From Streptomyces sp. Mut1 (GTDB taxonomy: Bacteria; Actinomycetota; Actinomycetes; Streptomycetales; Streptomycetaceae): a DNA stretch of 64,000 nt. The notes under the pieces are model-generated. The model saw nothing but the letters and a program-made list of their open reading frames with translations. It ran no database searches and was not told the origin of the DNA. Shown piece by piece: positions 17,765-26,903 of this stretch. The DNA lies in NCBI RefSeq assembly GCF_030719295.1, contig NZ_CP120997.1, forward strand, positions 4,909,501 through 4,973,500, read 5' to 3'. The position numbers were made by a program, and so were the translations under genes. Position 1 is the first letter of the stretch. Each line of letters opens with the position of its first letter.

Positions 17765-18541
17765 TCAGAAGCGACGCGTGATCAGCGCGCGCTTGACCTC
17801 CTGGATCGCCTTGGTGACCTCGATGCCACGCGGGCAGGCGTCCGTGCAGTTGAAGGTGGTGCGGCAACGCCACACCCCGTCACGGTCGTTGAGGATCTCC
17901 AGGCGCTGCTCGCCGCCCTCGTCGCGCGAGTCGAAGATGAAGCGGTGCGCGTTGACGATCGCCGCCGGGCCGAAGTACTGGCCGTCGTTCCAGAACACCG
18001 GGCACGAGGACGTGCACGCGGCGCACAGGATGCACTTGGTGGTGTCGTCGAAGCGCTCGCGGTCCTCGGGGGACTGGAGACGCTCGCGGGTCGGCTCGTT
18101 CCCCTTGGTGATGAGGAAGGGCATGACGTCGCGGTAGGCCTGGAAGAACGGGTCCATGTCGACCACGAGGTCCTTGAGGACCGTGAGGCCCTTGATGGCC
18201 TCGATCGTGATCGGCTTCTCCGGGCTCAGGTCCTTGATCAGCGTCTTGCAGGCGAGCCTGTTCTTGCCGTTGATCCGCATGGCGTCCGAACCGCAGATGC
18301 CGTGCGCGCAGGAGCGGCGGAACGTGAGCGTCCCGTCCTGGTCCCACTTGATCTTGTGAAGGGCGTCGAGGACGCGCTCCTTCGGGTCGATCTCGATCTG
18401 GAAGTCCTGCCACTGGGCCTCGTCGGAGACCTCGGGGTTGAACCGCCGGATGCGGAACGTGGCCGTGATGTACGGCGAGTCGGCGAAACCGGCCTCGGGC
18501 TCGGGAGCCTTGTCGGCCTTGTCCAGGGTGGGTGTAGCCAT
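17765..18541 (-). CDS. sdhB: succinate dehydrogenase iron-sulfur subunit
   Basis: 258 residues. Electron-transfer subunit of complex II carrying three Fe-S clusters. The plant-type ferredoxin motif (RRSCAHGICGSDAM) and two bacterial-ferredoxin Cys clusters (CILCAACTSSCP and CRTTFNCTDACPRGI) are all present. The start shares one base with the sdhA stop (TGATG), indicating coupled translation. Faces the cytoplasm on the SdhA side. Confidence 0.97.
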   Translation of the reverse strand: MATPTLDKADKAPEPEAGFADSPYITATFRIRRFNPEVSDEAQWQDFQIEIDPKERVLDALHKIKWDQDGTLTFRRSCAHGICGSDAMRINGKNRLACKTLIKDLSPEKPITIEAIKGLTVLKDLVVDMDPFFQAYRDVMPFLITKGNEPTRERLQSPEDRERFDDTTKCILCAACTSSCPVFWNDGQYFGPAAIVNAHRFIFDSRDEGGEQRLEILNDRDGVWRCRTTFNCTDACPRGIEVTKAIQEVKRALITRRF

Positions 18542-20295
18542 CAGTACTTACGCTCCATCGGCTGGTAGCGGGTCTGGACGACCGGCTTGTAGTCCAGCCG
18601 GATCGACTCGGTGCCGTCGTCGGCGACCTCGCGGTACGCCATGGTGTGGCGCATGAAGTTGACGTCGTCGCGGTTCGGGAAGTCCTCGCGGTAGTGACCG
18701 CCGCGGGACTCCTTGCGGGCCAGCGCCGACGTCGCCATGACCTCGGCGAGGTCGAGCAGGTTGCCCAGCTCGATGGCCTCCAGCAGGTCCGTGTTGAACC
18801 GCCTGCCCTTGTCCTGGACGGACACGTCGAGGTAGCGCCTGCGCAGCTCCGCGATCTTGTCCACCGCGGTCTTGATCGTCTGCTCGGTGCGGAACACCAT
18901 CACGTTGGCGTCCATGCACTCCTGCAGCTCCTGGCGGATCGCCGCGACGCGCTCGGTGCCCGTGGAGTCGCGCAGCCGCTCGACCTGGTCGACGACCAGC
19001 TGCGCCGGGTTCTCGGGAAGCTCGACGAAGTCGCTCTTCGCGGAGTACTCGGCGGCGGCGATGCCCGCGCGGCGCCCGAAGACGTTGATGTCGAGCAGCG
19101 AGTTGGTGCCGAGGCGGTTGGCGCCGTGCACCGACACGCAGGCGACCTCGCCGGCGGCGTACAGGCCCGGGACGACGGTGGTGTTGTCGGCCAGCACCTC
19201 GCCCTCGACGTTGGTCGGGATGCCGCCCATGGCGTAGTGCGCGGTCGGCTGGATCGGGATCGGGTCCGTGTAGGGCTCGATGCCGAGGTACGTACGCGCG
19301 AACTCGGTGATGTCCGGGAGCTTGGCGTCCAGCTGCTCCGGCGGCAGGTGCGTCAGGTCCAGGTAGACGTGGTCGCCCTCGGGACCGCAGCCGCGGCCCT
19401 CGCGGATCTCCGTGTAGATGGAGCGCGAGACGACGTCACGCGAGGCCAGGTCCTTCATGACGGGCGCGTACTTCTCCATGAAGCGCTCGCCGTCCTTGTT
19501 GCGGAGGATGCCGCCCTCACCGCGGGCGCCCTCCGTCAGCAGGATGCCCATGCGCCAGATGCCGGTCGGGTGGAACTGGAAGAACTCCATGTCCTCCAGC
19601 GGCAGACCCCGGCGGTAGCAGGCGGCCTGGCCGTCACCGGTCAGGGTGTGCGCGTTCGACGTCACCTTGAAGAACTTGCCGGTGCCGCCCGAGGCGTAGA
19701 TGACCGACTTCGCCCGGAAGACGTGGATCTCGCCGGTGGCCAGCTCGTAGGCGACGACGCCGGCGGACTTCTTGACGCCGTCCTGCTCGACGATCAGCTG
19801 GTCCAGGACGTAGAACTCGTTGAAGAACTCCACGCCCTCCTTCACGCAGTTCTGGTACAGCGTCTGGAGGATCATGTGGCCGGTGCGGTCGCCCGAGTAG
19901 CAGGCGCGGCGGACCGGGGCCTCACCGTGGTTGCGGGAGTGACCGCCGAACCGGCGCTGGTCGATCTCGCCCTTGGGCGTACGGCCGAACGGCAGGCCCA
20001 TCTTCTCCAGGTCGAGAACGGCGTCGATGGCCTCCTTCGCCAGGATCTCGGCGGCGTCCTGGTCGACCAGGTAGTCACCGCCCTTGATCGTGTCGAAGGT
20101 GTGCCACTCCCAGTTGTCCTCCTCCACGTTGGCCAGCGCGGCGGCCATGCCGCCCTGCGCGGCGCCCGTGTGGGAGCGGGTGGGGTAGAGCTTGGTCAGC
20201 ACGGCGGTGCGGCTGCGCTTGGTCGACTCGATGGCCGCGCGCATGCCGGCGCCGCCGGCGCCGACGATGACGGTGTCGTACGTGTGGATCTGCAT
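18541..20295 (-). CDS. sdhA: succinate dehydrogenase flavoprotein subunit
   Basis: 584 residues. Oxidises succinate to fumarate with covalent FAD. FAD-binding VIVGAGGAGMRAA is at 10-22, the flavinylation His is in RSHTGAAQGG near 44, and substrate-loop residues (HPTGIWRMG, TNVEGEV, GANRLGTNSLLD) are present. Length is normal for SdhA. Second to last gene in the sdhCDAB operon, transcribed leftward. A 755-residue frame on the opposite strand is a codon-bias shadow. Confidence 0.98.
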   Translation of the reverse strand: MQIHTYDTVIVGAGGAGMRAAIESTKRSRTAVLTKLYPTRSHTGAAQGGMAAALANVEEDNWEWHTFDTIKGGDYLVDQDAAEILAKEAIDAVLDLEKMGLPFGRTPKGEIDQRRFGGHSRNHGEAPVRRACYSGDRTGHMILQTLYQNCVKEGVEFFNEFYVLDQLIVEQDGVKKSAGVVAYELATGEIHVFRAKSVIYASGGTGKFFKVTSNAHTLTGDGQAACYRRGLPLEDMEFFQFHPTGIWRMGILLTEGARGEGGILRNKDGERFMEKYAPVMKDLASRDVVSRSIYTEIREGRGCGPEGDHVYLDLTHLPPEQLDAKLPDITEFARTYLGIEPYTDPIPIQPTAHYAMGGIPTNVEGEVLADNTTVVPGLYAAGEVACVSVHGANRLGTNSLLDINVFGRRAGIAAAEYSAKSDFVELPENPAQLVVDQVERLRDSTGTERVAAIRQELQECMDANVMVFRTEQTIKTAVDKIAELRRRYLDVSVQDKGRRFNTDLLEAIELGNLLDLAEVMATSALARKESRGGHYREDFPNRDDVNFMRHTMAYREVADDGTESIRLDYKPVVQTRYQPMERKY

Positions 20296-20325
20296 GGTTT
20301 ACCTCTGGTCCTTCGGGCCCGGCGC

Positions 20326-20802
20326 CTAGCGGATGTTCGGGTCGAAGGTGAAGATCACCAGCGTGCCCAGCAGGACGGTGAACACCGTGGCGGTGTACAG
20401 CAGCATCTTCAGCCAGAAGCGGGTGTTGTCCCGTTCGGCGTAGTCGTTGATGACCGTACGCAGCCCGTTGGCGCCGTGCAGCATGGCGAGCCACAGCATC
20501 GCCAGGTCCCACATCTGCCAGAACGGCGAGGCCCAGCGGCCCGCCACGAAGGCGAAGCCGATCTTGGAGACGCCGCCGTCCAGTACCAGCTGGATCAGCA
20601 GGTGGCCGATGACCAGGACGACCAGAACGATGCCCGACAGGCGCATGAAGAGCCAGGCGTACATCTCGAAGTTGGTGCGCGAACCCTTGGGGGTCTTGCC
20701 GGTCCGCTTGCGCGGCGGCTCGATGACCGGGGCCGGGTTGTCGACGTCGTACAGGGAGACACCCTCGACGGCGCCGATCGCGGAAGACGTTTCGGTGGAC
20801 AT
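20326..20802 (-). CDS. sdhD: succinate dehydrogenase hydrophobic membrane anchor subunit
   Basis: 158 residues with three membrane helices in the C-terminal two thirds (about 55-75, 85-105 and 125-150). The 45-residue N-terminal extension is polar. Conserved HGANGLRTVIND includes the likely haem and quinone-site residues. Anchors SdhAB together with SdhC. It lies 5 bp after the sdhC stop. Confidence 0.93.
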   Translation of the reverse strand: MSTETSSAIGAVEGVSLYDVDNPAPVIEPPRKRTGKTPKGSRTNFEMYAWLFMRLSGIVLVVLVIGHLLIQLVLDGGVSKIGFAFVAGRWASPFWQMWDLAMLWLAMLHGANGLRTVINDYAERDNTRFWLKMLLYTATVFTVLLGTLVIFTFDPNIR

Positions 20803-20807
20803 CGGCC

Positions 20808-21188
20808 TCAGCTCCCGAAGACTTCACGTACGGCGTGGCCGAGGACGGGGTACAGGGCCCCGACCATCAGCACGATCCAGATGCCCAGCACGGCCCAGAG
20901 CATCTGCTTCTGAACGCGCGGGCCCTTGGCCCAGAAGTCCACGGCGACGATGCGCAGACCGTTCAGCGCGTGGAAGAGAATCGCGGCCACCAGGCCGTAT
21001 TCGAGCAGCGCGACGATCGGCGTCTTGTACGTGGACACGACGTCGTCGTACGCCTCCGGAGAGACGCGGACGAGGGCGGTGTCCAGGACATGTACGAACA
21101 GGAAGAAGAAAATGAGGACACCGGTGACTCGATGAGCCACCCAGGACCACATGCCTTCCCGGCCGCGGTACAGCGTTCCAGCCGGCAC
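20808..21188 (-). CDS. sdhC: succinate dehydrogenase cytochrome b556 subunit
   Basis: 126 residues from a GTG at 21188 with RBS GGAGGG 6-8 nt upstream, which is why this start is preferred over longer frames up to 21263. Three membrane helices, with motifs SWVAHRVTGV (helix I) and LFHALNGLRIV (haem-ligand region). First gene of the operon. Confidence 0.94.
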   Translation of the reverse strand: MPAGTLYRGREGMWSWVAHRVTGVLIFFFLFVHVLDTALVRVSPEAYDDVVSTYKTPIVALLEYGLVAAILFHALNGLRIVAVDFWAKGPRVQKQMLWAVLGIWIVLMVGALYPVLGHAVREVFGS

Positions 21189-21431
21189 GGAAGAACCCTC
21201 CGGGAGCGGGGATTGGGGTCGGCCGGCTTGACTGTCGGTCTGACCCGGCCGGGTACGGTCCACCGGCCCCGGCCATCGTAGCGACGGATTGTCGGTTCGA
21301 TCGCGCGGGGGCCTCTGGTGTGATCAAAGTGGCAACGAATCAGGCACGGACGGGCTATGGACAGACCCCCGGCACCCTGCTCACCGCCGGGGGGCGGGGG
21401 AAACCGGCCCGTACGGACCGCCGCCAGTCCG

Positions 21432-21941
21432 TTACTGACTCGATACCAGCGCCATGATGCGTCCCCGGGCGAGTCGCCGCATCTCGTCCGCCGTCACCGC
21501 CCGCTCCCGCTCCTCGTCGTGGCCCAGCCGCTCCCGGATGCCGGCCAGCATCTGGTCGGGGTGTTCGCTGGGCCGGTAGCCGTCCAGGCAGATCACGAAG
21601 ACATGGCCGAAGGTGCGCTCGTACTCGGCGTGCGCGGCGTCCAGCGCGAGCCGGGCGGCGTGCGGCGCGTCCGGGCCGAGAGCCGGGGACACCTCGGCGG
21701 CCAGCGCCTGGGTGTGATCGCTGGGGGAGAGGTCGTACCCCGCCTCGTCGGCCGCCGCGAGCAGCGCCTCCACGTCCGGGTAGGGGCGGTGGGCGGCCAG
21801 CCGCTGCGCCCAGCGGTGGCTGCCGAAGCACTCCAGCAGGGCGGCCTCGGCCTCCGGGGCGGGCGCGTCGTTGAAACGGCGCAGGCCCGGGGCGGGCGCG
21901 GTGGTCCCGCCGGGGAGGGGGCCGTGGGTCTGTACGGGCAC
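21432..21941 (-). CDS. OHCU decarboxylase-like protein (purine catabolism)
   Basis: 169 residues related to 2-oxo-4-hydroxy-4-carboxy-5-ureidoimidazoline decarboxylase (UraD), which turns the product of urate oxidation into S-allantoin. Visible features are LRRFNDAPAPEAEAALLECF, RLAAHRPYPD (the catalytic His region) and FGHVFVICLDGY near 112. The usual S-x-x-E-Q active-site segment reads SPSDHTQ here, so activity is not certain. No uricase or HIU hydrolase gene is adjacent. Divergent from the GH20 gene. Confidence 0.82.
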   Translation of the reverse strand: MPVQTHGPLPGGTTAPAPGLRRFNDAPAPEAEAALLECFGSHRWAQRLAAHRPYPDVEALLAAADEAGYDLSPSDHTQALAAEVSPALGPDAPHAARLALDAAHAEYERTFGHVFVICLDGYRPSEHPDQMLAGIRERLGHDEERERAVTADEMRRLARGRIMALVSSQ

Positions 21942-22286
21942 GGCGGTGCGCCGGGCGGGCCGGTCCGGCTGCTCGGGGAGGCCTGCGTGGGACTCGCTGG
22001 ACCTGGACAGCGTGGGCTCCTGGAGTCAACGGCATCTGTGAACCTGGAGGGGGGAGGGACCGACGGGACCAGGCGGATGCGGGGCGAGAGGAGAGACGAA
22101 TGCGCCTCAAAGCTAGCGAGGCGGGGCAACAGTCGTGCGAAGGATGCGCGAATTTCACCCGGACGGGAGAGTTTCGCGATGCCTGAAGAGCGGATGTGTG
22201 AGGAGAATGCCCGGCTACCTCCATGCATCTGACCTGTTTTCTTGCGTTTCTGCTCTCTTCTCCCTGAAACCGGAGGTTTCTGACTG
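21942..22286. other. divergent intergenic region, no confident gene
   Basis: 345 bp between the uraD-like gene and the GH20 gene, richer in A/T than its surroundings towards the right end. It holds two tiny possible ORFs: 28 codons at 22100-22186 with RBS GAGGAGAG, overlapping by ATG-TGA an 18-codon frame at 22179-22232. Their codon bias is weak. A hairpin around the GH20 RBS is at 22266-22280. No DasR-type operator was seen. Confidence 0.5.
22266..22280 (+). promoter_or_regulatory. hairpin embedding the GH20 ribosome-binding site
   Basis: GAAACC-GGA-GGTTTC. The GGAGG RBS forms the loop and part of the 3' arm, 6 nt before the ATG at 22287. Confidence 0.4.
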
Positions 22287-23879
22287 ATGGCACCCTCACG
22301 CGGCGCTCTCATGGCCGTGACGGCGGCGGCCGCGGCGAGCGTCGCCGTCGCCGGCTGCGACGGCTCCGGAGCCGAACACCGCAACGGCTCCGAGACGTCC
22401 CGTGCGGCGTCGTCGGCACCGTCCCCCACCCCCTCCCCGACCCGCAGCTACCCGCTCTCGAAGGCGCCCCGCACCATCCCGGCCGTACGCGAGCACACCG
22501 CCGCCCACGGCCCCGGCTGGCGGCCGGGCGAGAACAGCGGGGTCGTCATCGCGGACGGCAAGCTCGCCGACGAGGGGAAGCTGCTCGCCGGCGAGCTGAA
22601 GATCAGCTACCGGGGCGATGTGGCGGCCCGTGCCGGGGACATCGAGCTGGCCCTCGCCCCGAAGGACTCCGGCGGGCCGGAGTCGTACACCCTGCGCACC
22701 CACGACGGGCGTGTCACGATCAGCGGGCCCGGCGAGGCGGGCGTGTTCTACGGCACCCGCACCCTCAAGCAGTCCGTGCGCGCCGACGGCTCCATGCCCG
22801 AGGGCGAGGTGCGCGACCGGCCCGACAAGCCGCAGCGCGGTCTCAACCTCGACATCGCGCGCAAGCACTACAGCGCCACCTGGATCGAGGACCGGCTGCG
22901 CGAGATGGCCGACCTCAAGCTCAACCAGCTCGGCCTGCACTTCTCCGACGACCAGGCCTTCCGCATCGAGTCCGACACCCACCCCGAAGTCGTCTCGCCC
23001 GACCACCTCACCAAGGCGCAGGTGCGGCGCATCGTCGCGCTGGCCGGCCGGCTGCACATCGAGATCGTCCCGGAGATCGACTCGCCCGGTCATCTCGGCG
23101 CGGTCCTGCGCGCCCACCCCGACCTCCAGCTGCACAACGTCTCCGGGGTGGCGTCGACCGGGTCGCTGGACATCTCCAAACCGGGCGCGGCCAAGCTGAT
23201 CGACGAACTCCTCGGCGAGTACGCCGAGCTGTTCGGCGGCGCCTACTGGCATCTGGGCGCCGACGAGTACCGCGCGCTGATGGCGAGCAACCCCGCCGCC
23301 TCGTACCCGCAGCTCCAGCGCGCGGCCGTCGCGAAGTACGGCTCCGGGGCCGGTATCGCCGACCTCGCGACCGGCTGGCTCAACGACCGGGCCGCGGTGG
23401 TCCGCAAGCACGGCATGCAGCCGAAGGCCTGGAACGACGGGCTCTTCCGGGACAGCACGGTCCAGGCCGACAAGAACATCGAGGTCGAGTACTGGACGGG
23501 CAAGGAGTACGGGGCCCGGTCGCCGGAGGAGTACCTGCGCGAGGGCCGCAAGGTCCTGAACCTCAACGACGAGTTCATGTACTACGTGCTCGGCCAGCCC
23601 AACGCCTTCGTCTACCCCACCGGCAAGCGGATCTACGAGCAGTGGACCCCGCTCGTCCTGCGCGGCACCACCCCCGTCCCGGCGCGCTACTCGGACCAGA
23701 TCCTGGGCGGCCGGTTCGCCGTCTGGGGCGACCTGCCGAACGCCCAGACCGCCGCACAGGTGGCCGAGGGCATCCGGATGCCGCTGCGGGCGACGTCCCA
23801 GAAGCTGTGGGACCCGGGCAAACCGAAGCTGACCTGGGAGAAGTTCCGCTCGCTGGCGAAGGAGATCGACGCGGGCTGA
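22287..23879 (+). CDS. GH20 beta-N-acetylhexosaminidase lipoprotein
   Basis: 530 residues. Lipoprotein signal with VAGC at about 20-23, then a Ser/Pro/Thr linker, the GH20b N-terminal domain (to about 175) and a catalytic barrel. The Asp-Glu pair is in HLGADEY (Asp326, Glu327), matching substrate-assisted catalysis in GH20, and PQRGLNLDIARKHY is the barrel entry motif. It would release terminal GlcNAc/GalNAc from chitin oligomers or wall glycans at the cell surface. RBS GGAGG lies within a small hairpin. Confidence 0.92.
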   Translation: MAPSRGALMAVTAAAAASVAVAGCDGSGAEHRNGSETSRAASSAPSPTPSPTRSYPLSKAPRTIPAVREHTAAHGPGWRPGENSGVVIADGKLADEGKLLAGELKISYRGDVAARAGDIELALAPKDSGGPESYTLRTHDGRVTISGPGEAGVFYGTRTLKQSVRADGSMPEGEVRDRPDKPQRGLNLDIARKHYSATWIEDRLREMADLKLNQLGLHFSDDQAFRIESDTHPEVVSPDHLTKAQVRRIVALAGRLHIEIVPEIDSPGHLGAVLRAHPDLQLHNVSGVASTGSLDISKPGAAKLIDELLGEYAELFGGAYWHLGADEYRALMASNPAASYPQLQRAAVAKYGSGAGIADLATGWLNDRAAVVRKHGMQPKAWNDGLFRDSTVQADKNIEVEYWTGKEYGARSPEEYLREGRKVLNLNDEFMYYVLGQPNAFVYPTGKRIYEQWTPLVLRGTTPVPARYSDQILGGRFAVWGDLPNAQTAAQVAEGIRMPLRATSQKLWDPGKPKLTWEKFRSLAKEIDAG

Positions 23880-23995
23880 AAACCCCTGGCGGTGGACAGG
23901 GCGGCGACCGGACACTACGTTCCGCTTGCCGCGCTGTCCGGGGAGGGACACGCGGTCCACGCGTTGACGTCCGAATCCTGGGGGGTTCCATTTCC

Positions 23996-24781
23996 ATGCT
24001 CTGTTCACTCTGTGGCGCGAGACCGGCCAGCACCGCTGACGGCCGGTGCGCAATGTGCGTCGGCTTCCACCGCGAGGGGGAAAGGGTGAGGCCGGTACCG
24101 GTACCGGCCGGCCTGTACCACCTGCGCTCGCCGGTCGCCCTGGGCAGGGCGGTGTGCGTGCTGCTCGGCTCGGTGGCCGTGGCGGACGCCCTCTCGATCG
24201 CCTCCGGCGTCCACGCCCGGCTGCTGCTCGGGGACCGGACGGAGGACGGCTACGCGACGGTCGACGACCTGACCTGGACCCACGCCGAAGTGCTGTACCA
24301 GTCCACCGGCGCGCTCCAGGGCCTCACTCTCCTGGCCACCGCCGTCGTCTTCCTCATCTGGCTGCGCCGGGTCCGTCGCAACGCGGAGGTCTTCGACCCG
24401 GCCGCCCACTCCATGCGGCCGGGCTGGGCGATCGGTGCCTGGTTCGTGCCCATCGGCAACCTCTGGCTGCCGTACCGGGTCGTGCGCGACGTCCGGACCG
24501 CGAGCGAGCTGCCCGGTACCCCCGGCGGCCGGTCCGCGTTTCCGGGCGTACTGCTGCACGCCTGGTGGGTGGCGCTGGTCGCGGCACAGCTGTTCGGCCG
24601 GTACGCCTCCCAGCGCTACGAAGCGGCCGAGACCCTGGACGAGATCACCGACGCGCTCGACCTGGTCGCCTTCTCCGACGCGCTGGACATCGCGGCCGCG
24701 GTCCTCGCCGTCCTGCTCGTCCGCGGGCTGACGGCGATGCAGGGCGAGCGGGCGACGCTCGGCCCGCTCGCGGTGGGGTAG
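23996..24781 (+). CDS. DUF4328-type membrane protein with N-terminal zinc ribbon
   Basis: 261 residues from the ATG at 23996 (GGGGGTT upstream). Residues 1-23 hold CSLCG...CAMC, a paired CxxC zinc-ribbon. Four membrane helices follow, with MRPGWAIGAWFVPIGNLWLPYRVVRD typical of DUF4328. Function unknown. Stands alone, on the same strand as the GH20 gene. Confidence 0.85.
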   Translation: MLCSLCGARPASTADGRCAMCVGFHREGERVRPVPVPAGLYHLRSPVALGRAVCVLLGSVAVADALSIASGVHARLLLGDRTEDGYATVDDLTWTHAEVLYQSTGALQGLTLLATAVVFLIWLRRVRRNAEVFDPAAHSMRPGWAIGAWFVPIGNLWLPYRVVRDVRTASELPGTPGGRSAFPGVLLHAWWVALVAAQLFGRYASQRYEAAETLDEITDALDLVAFSDALDIAAAVLAVLLVRGLTAMQGERATLGPLAVG

Positions 24782-24943
24782 CGGTTCGGGCTCCGGCGCG
24801 CACCGGCCGAGTGACGCAGCGGTAATCGGCCAGCAACAGTGACGCTTTTCGGCCATTCGGCGCTGAATGCGATAACAGGAAGCGCTGCGCCCCGCTGCGT
24901 CCCGGCGGGGGACCGGCACGGGCGGGGGCCGACAGGAGACGTC

Positions 24944-25513
24944 ATGAGCCTGCTCGAACTGATCGCCGCCGCCGACGAGCGCGGGCTCGCCGCCAGTGCG
25001 GCCGCCTGCCTCGAACGCTGTCTGCCCCAGCCCGGGGTGGGCGCGGACCCCGACCCGCTGCGCCCGCTCTGGGCCGGCTGCGCCGACGCACGCGTCTGGC
25101 CCGCCCGGCTCGCCGAGGCCCGCGCGGCCCTGGACGCGCTGCCGGACCCCGGGGAGCCGGTCCGGCGGGTCCGGGAACTGCTCGCCGCGGCCCCGGACGA
25201 CCGGGCGGGCGAGGAGCTGCGCGCCTGGGCGGACGACTGCTCCGTGCTGGCCCTGGAGGTCCACCTCGGCCACGACGCGCCCCGGCCCGGCGCCCCGGAT
25301 CTGCCGGCCCGCTGCCGCACGGGCCGGCTGGCCGGCGCGGGCCCGCTGCTGGCGGGCGAGGCCGCGCGCCAGACCCTGATCCTGGAGATGCTCGCCGGCA
25401 TCGACGAGTCCGCCCCCGCCGGCGCCGGGCTGCGCCAGGTCCTCGACGTGTCGACGGAGGGCCAGCGGGTGCTGCGCGCGGCGGTCTCGCGACGGGCACG
25501 GGGGCGGGGCTGA
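24944..25513 (+). CDS. conserved hypothetical protein, Ala/Leu-rich
   Basis: 189 residues from the ATG at 24944 with CAGGAGAC upstream. Predicted all-helical and acidic, with several Cys and Trp (AACLERCLPQPG, LWAGCADARVWPARL). No family recognised. Codon bias is normal. Probably cytoplasmic. Confidence 0.75.
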   Translation: MSLLELIAAADERGLAASAAACLERCLPQPGVGADPDPLRPLWAGCADARVWPARLAEARAALDALPDPGEPVRRVRELLAAAPDDRAGEELRAWADDCSVLALEVHLGHDAPRPGAPDLPARCRTGRLAGAGPLLAGEAARQTLILEMLAGIDESAPAGAGLRQVLDVSTEGQRVLRAAVSRRARGRG

Positions 25514-25922
25514 GGAGGTCCCTGTGGTCTGTGCACGGTGGGCTGCCGCCGGCTGTACGCGGCGTCGGTGACCGGGGGGAGCGGCACGCCGTGCGGTTCG
25601 CGGGCGAGCGCGGAAGCCGCCTGCTCGTCCGGAGGGCGGTGCTCTTCGAGGAGGCGCGCGCGAGAGGCCGGCGAGGACGACCGGGGCCGCCACCCCCCAC
25701 AGGAGAGGCCCCGGTCGTCTTCCGCGGGGCCGCAGGACGACCCCGTACTCATCTCAGCGCCGTGGGTGCGTTTTCTGTCACACCGGGGGCAGGGGAGGAA
25801 ATGTTGCGGGTTGTACAAGTCATGGACGTGGTGCACGCGAAGGACGTAGCGTGCTGAGTCGCGCAGGGAGGCGCGGCAGTGGTGACCAGCTGCGATTAAG
25901 ACGGCAGGGCAGGGTTGAGGGA
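25514..25922. other. 409-bp intergenic region with terminator
   Basis: Contains a strong hairpin (25676-25719) and then an AT-richer stretch likely to hold the promoter of the sigma factor operon. Open frames here (for example 25531-25857) have no RBS and poor composition and are not called. An alternative sigma factor start, GTG at 25851 with AAGGA upstream, lies in this region. Confidence 0.5.
25676..25719 (+). terminator. terminator hairpin
   Basis: Perfect 13-bp stem, GACGACCGGGGCC (25676-25688) with its complement at 25707-25719, loop 18 nt, downstream of the gene ending at 25513. Confidence 0.7.
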
Positions 25923-26903
25923 GTGCTGGGGGACGACGCGGGGCTTACTGCCGCGGTGCTCGCGGCACAGCACGGGGACGAGGACGCCTTCCGTACTGTG
26001 TACCGCGCTGTGCAGCCGCGGCTGCTGGGCTACATAAGAACGCTGGTGGGGGAGCCGGACGCCGAGGACGTGGCGTCCGAGTCGTGGCTGCAGATAGCCC
26101 GGGACCTCGACCGTTTCAGTGGGGACGCCGACCGTTTCCGGGGCTGGGCGGCGCGCATAGCCCGCAACCGCGCCCTGGACCATCTCCGGATGCGCGGCAG
26201 GCGCCCCGCCATCGGCGGCGACGAGACGGAGCTGTCCGAGAAGCCGGCCTTCTCCGACACCGCGGACGAGGCGATCGAGTCCCTGGCGACCGGCCGCACC
26301 ATGTCGCTCATCGCCCAGCTGCCGCAGGACCAGGCCGAGGCCGTGGTGCTGCGCGTCGTGGTCGGGCTCGACGCGAAGAGCGCGGCGCAGACGCTCGGCA
26401 AGCGGCCGGGCGCGGTCCGCACCGCGGCCCACCGCGGTCTGAAGCGGCTCGCCGAACTGCTGCGGACCGACAGCGGGGAGGGCCGGGACGACACCGGGCG
26501 CCCTCCCGCCGGAGGCGGACTGCCCGACCCCGGCGCCCCCGAAGGCATCCGCCCGCCCGGTGCGGCGACGGGCACCGGCGCGCCGGAAGGCATCCGTCCC
26601 CGCGGCGGAGCGACGAGCGTCGGCGCGTCGGAAGCCGGCCGTCCGCACGGTGCCGTGACGGACACCGGCCTCCCGCGCGCCGCGGCCCCGGAGGGCGGCC
26701 TTCCGCGCGGCGGCGCAGCCGGCGGACCGGTCGTCCCGCCCCGGCGCCCGGCCGGCCCCGGGGCCCCGTCGGCCGCCCTCCGGAACAGCACGGCGGACGC
26801 GGCGGAACTCGGCGCCGTACCCGCGCAACGCCCCTCACGCACCGGCCTGGTGGCTCCCGCCGGTGTGACGCATTCGCGTCCCCGGACGCAGAAGGACATG
26901 TGA
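25923..26903 (+). CDS. ECF-type RNA polymerase sigma factor with long disordered tail
   Basis: 326 residues from GTG 25923. Region 2 is at about 25-95 (FRTVYRAVQPRLLGYIRTLV, DAEDVASESWLQIARDLDRF, WAARIARNRALDHLRMR) and region 4 at about 130-185 (LPQDQAEAVVLRVVVGLDAK, RPGAVRTAAHRGLKRL). After about 190 comes a 135-residue Gly/Pro/Ala/Arg tail that is unusual for ECF factors. The stop overlaps the ATG of a membrane protein gene (TGATG), which fits a sigma/anti-sigma pair. A longer start at 25851 is possible. Confidence 0.88.
   Translation: MLGDDAGLTAAVLAAQHGDEDAFRTVYRAVQPRLLGYIRTLVGEPDAEDVASESWLQIARDLDRFSGDADRFRGWAARIARNRALDHLRMRGRRPAIGGDETELSEKPAFSDTADEAIESLATGRTMSLIAQLPQDQAEAVVLRVVVGLDAKSAAQTLGKRPGAVRTAAHRGLKRLAELLRTDSGEGRDDTGRPPAGGGLPDPGAPEGIRPPGAATGTGAPEGIRPRGGATSVGASEAGRPHGAVTDTGLPRAAAPEGGLPRGGAAGGPVVPPRRPAGPGAPSAALRNSTADAAELGAVPAQRPSRTGLVAPAGVTHSRPRTQKDM

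Noticed and set aside
18646-20913. 755-codon open frame antisense to sdhA/sdhD
   Set aside because: Composition is dominated by Arg/Val/Asp/Gln shadows of GC-rich codons, it has no domain, and it covers a clear sdhA on the other strand.
22200-22286. DasR-type operator before the GH20 gene
   Set aside because: No match to the ACTGGTCTAGACCAGT-like consensus was found in the upstream region.
25531-25857. Small ORFs in the gap before the sigma factor
   Set aside because: No RBS, poor codon bias, and interrupted by a strong terminator hairpin.
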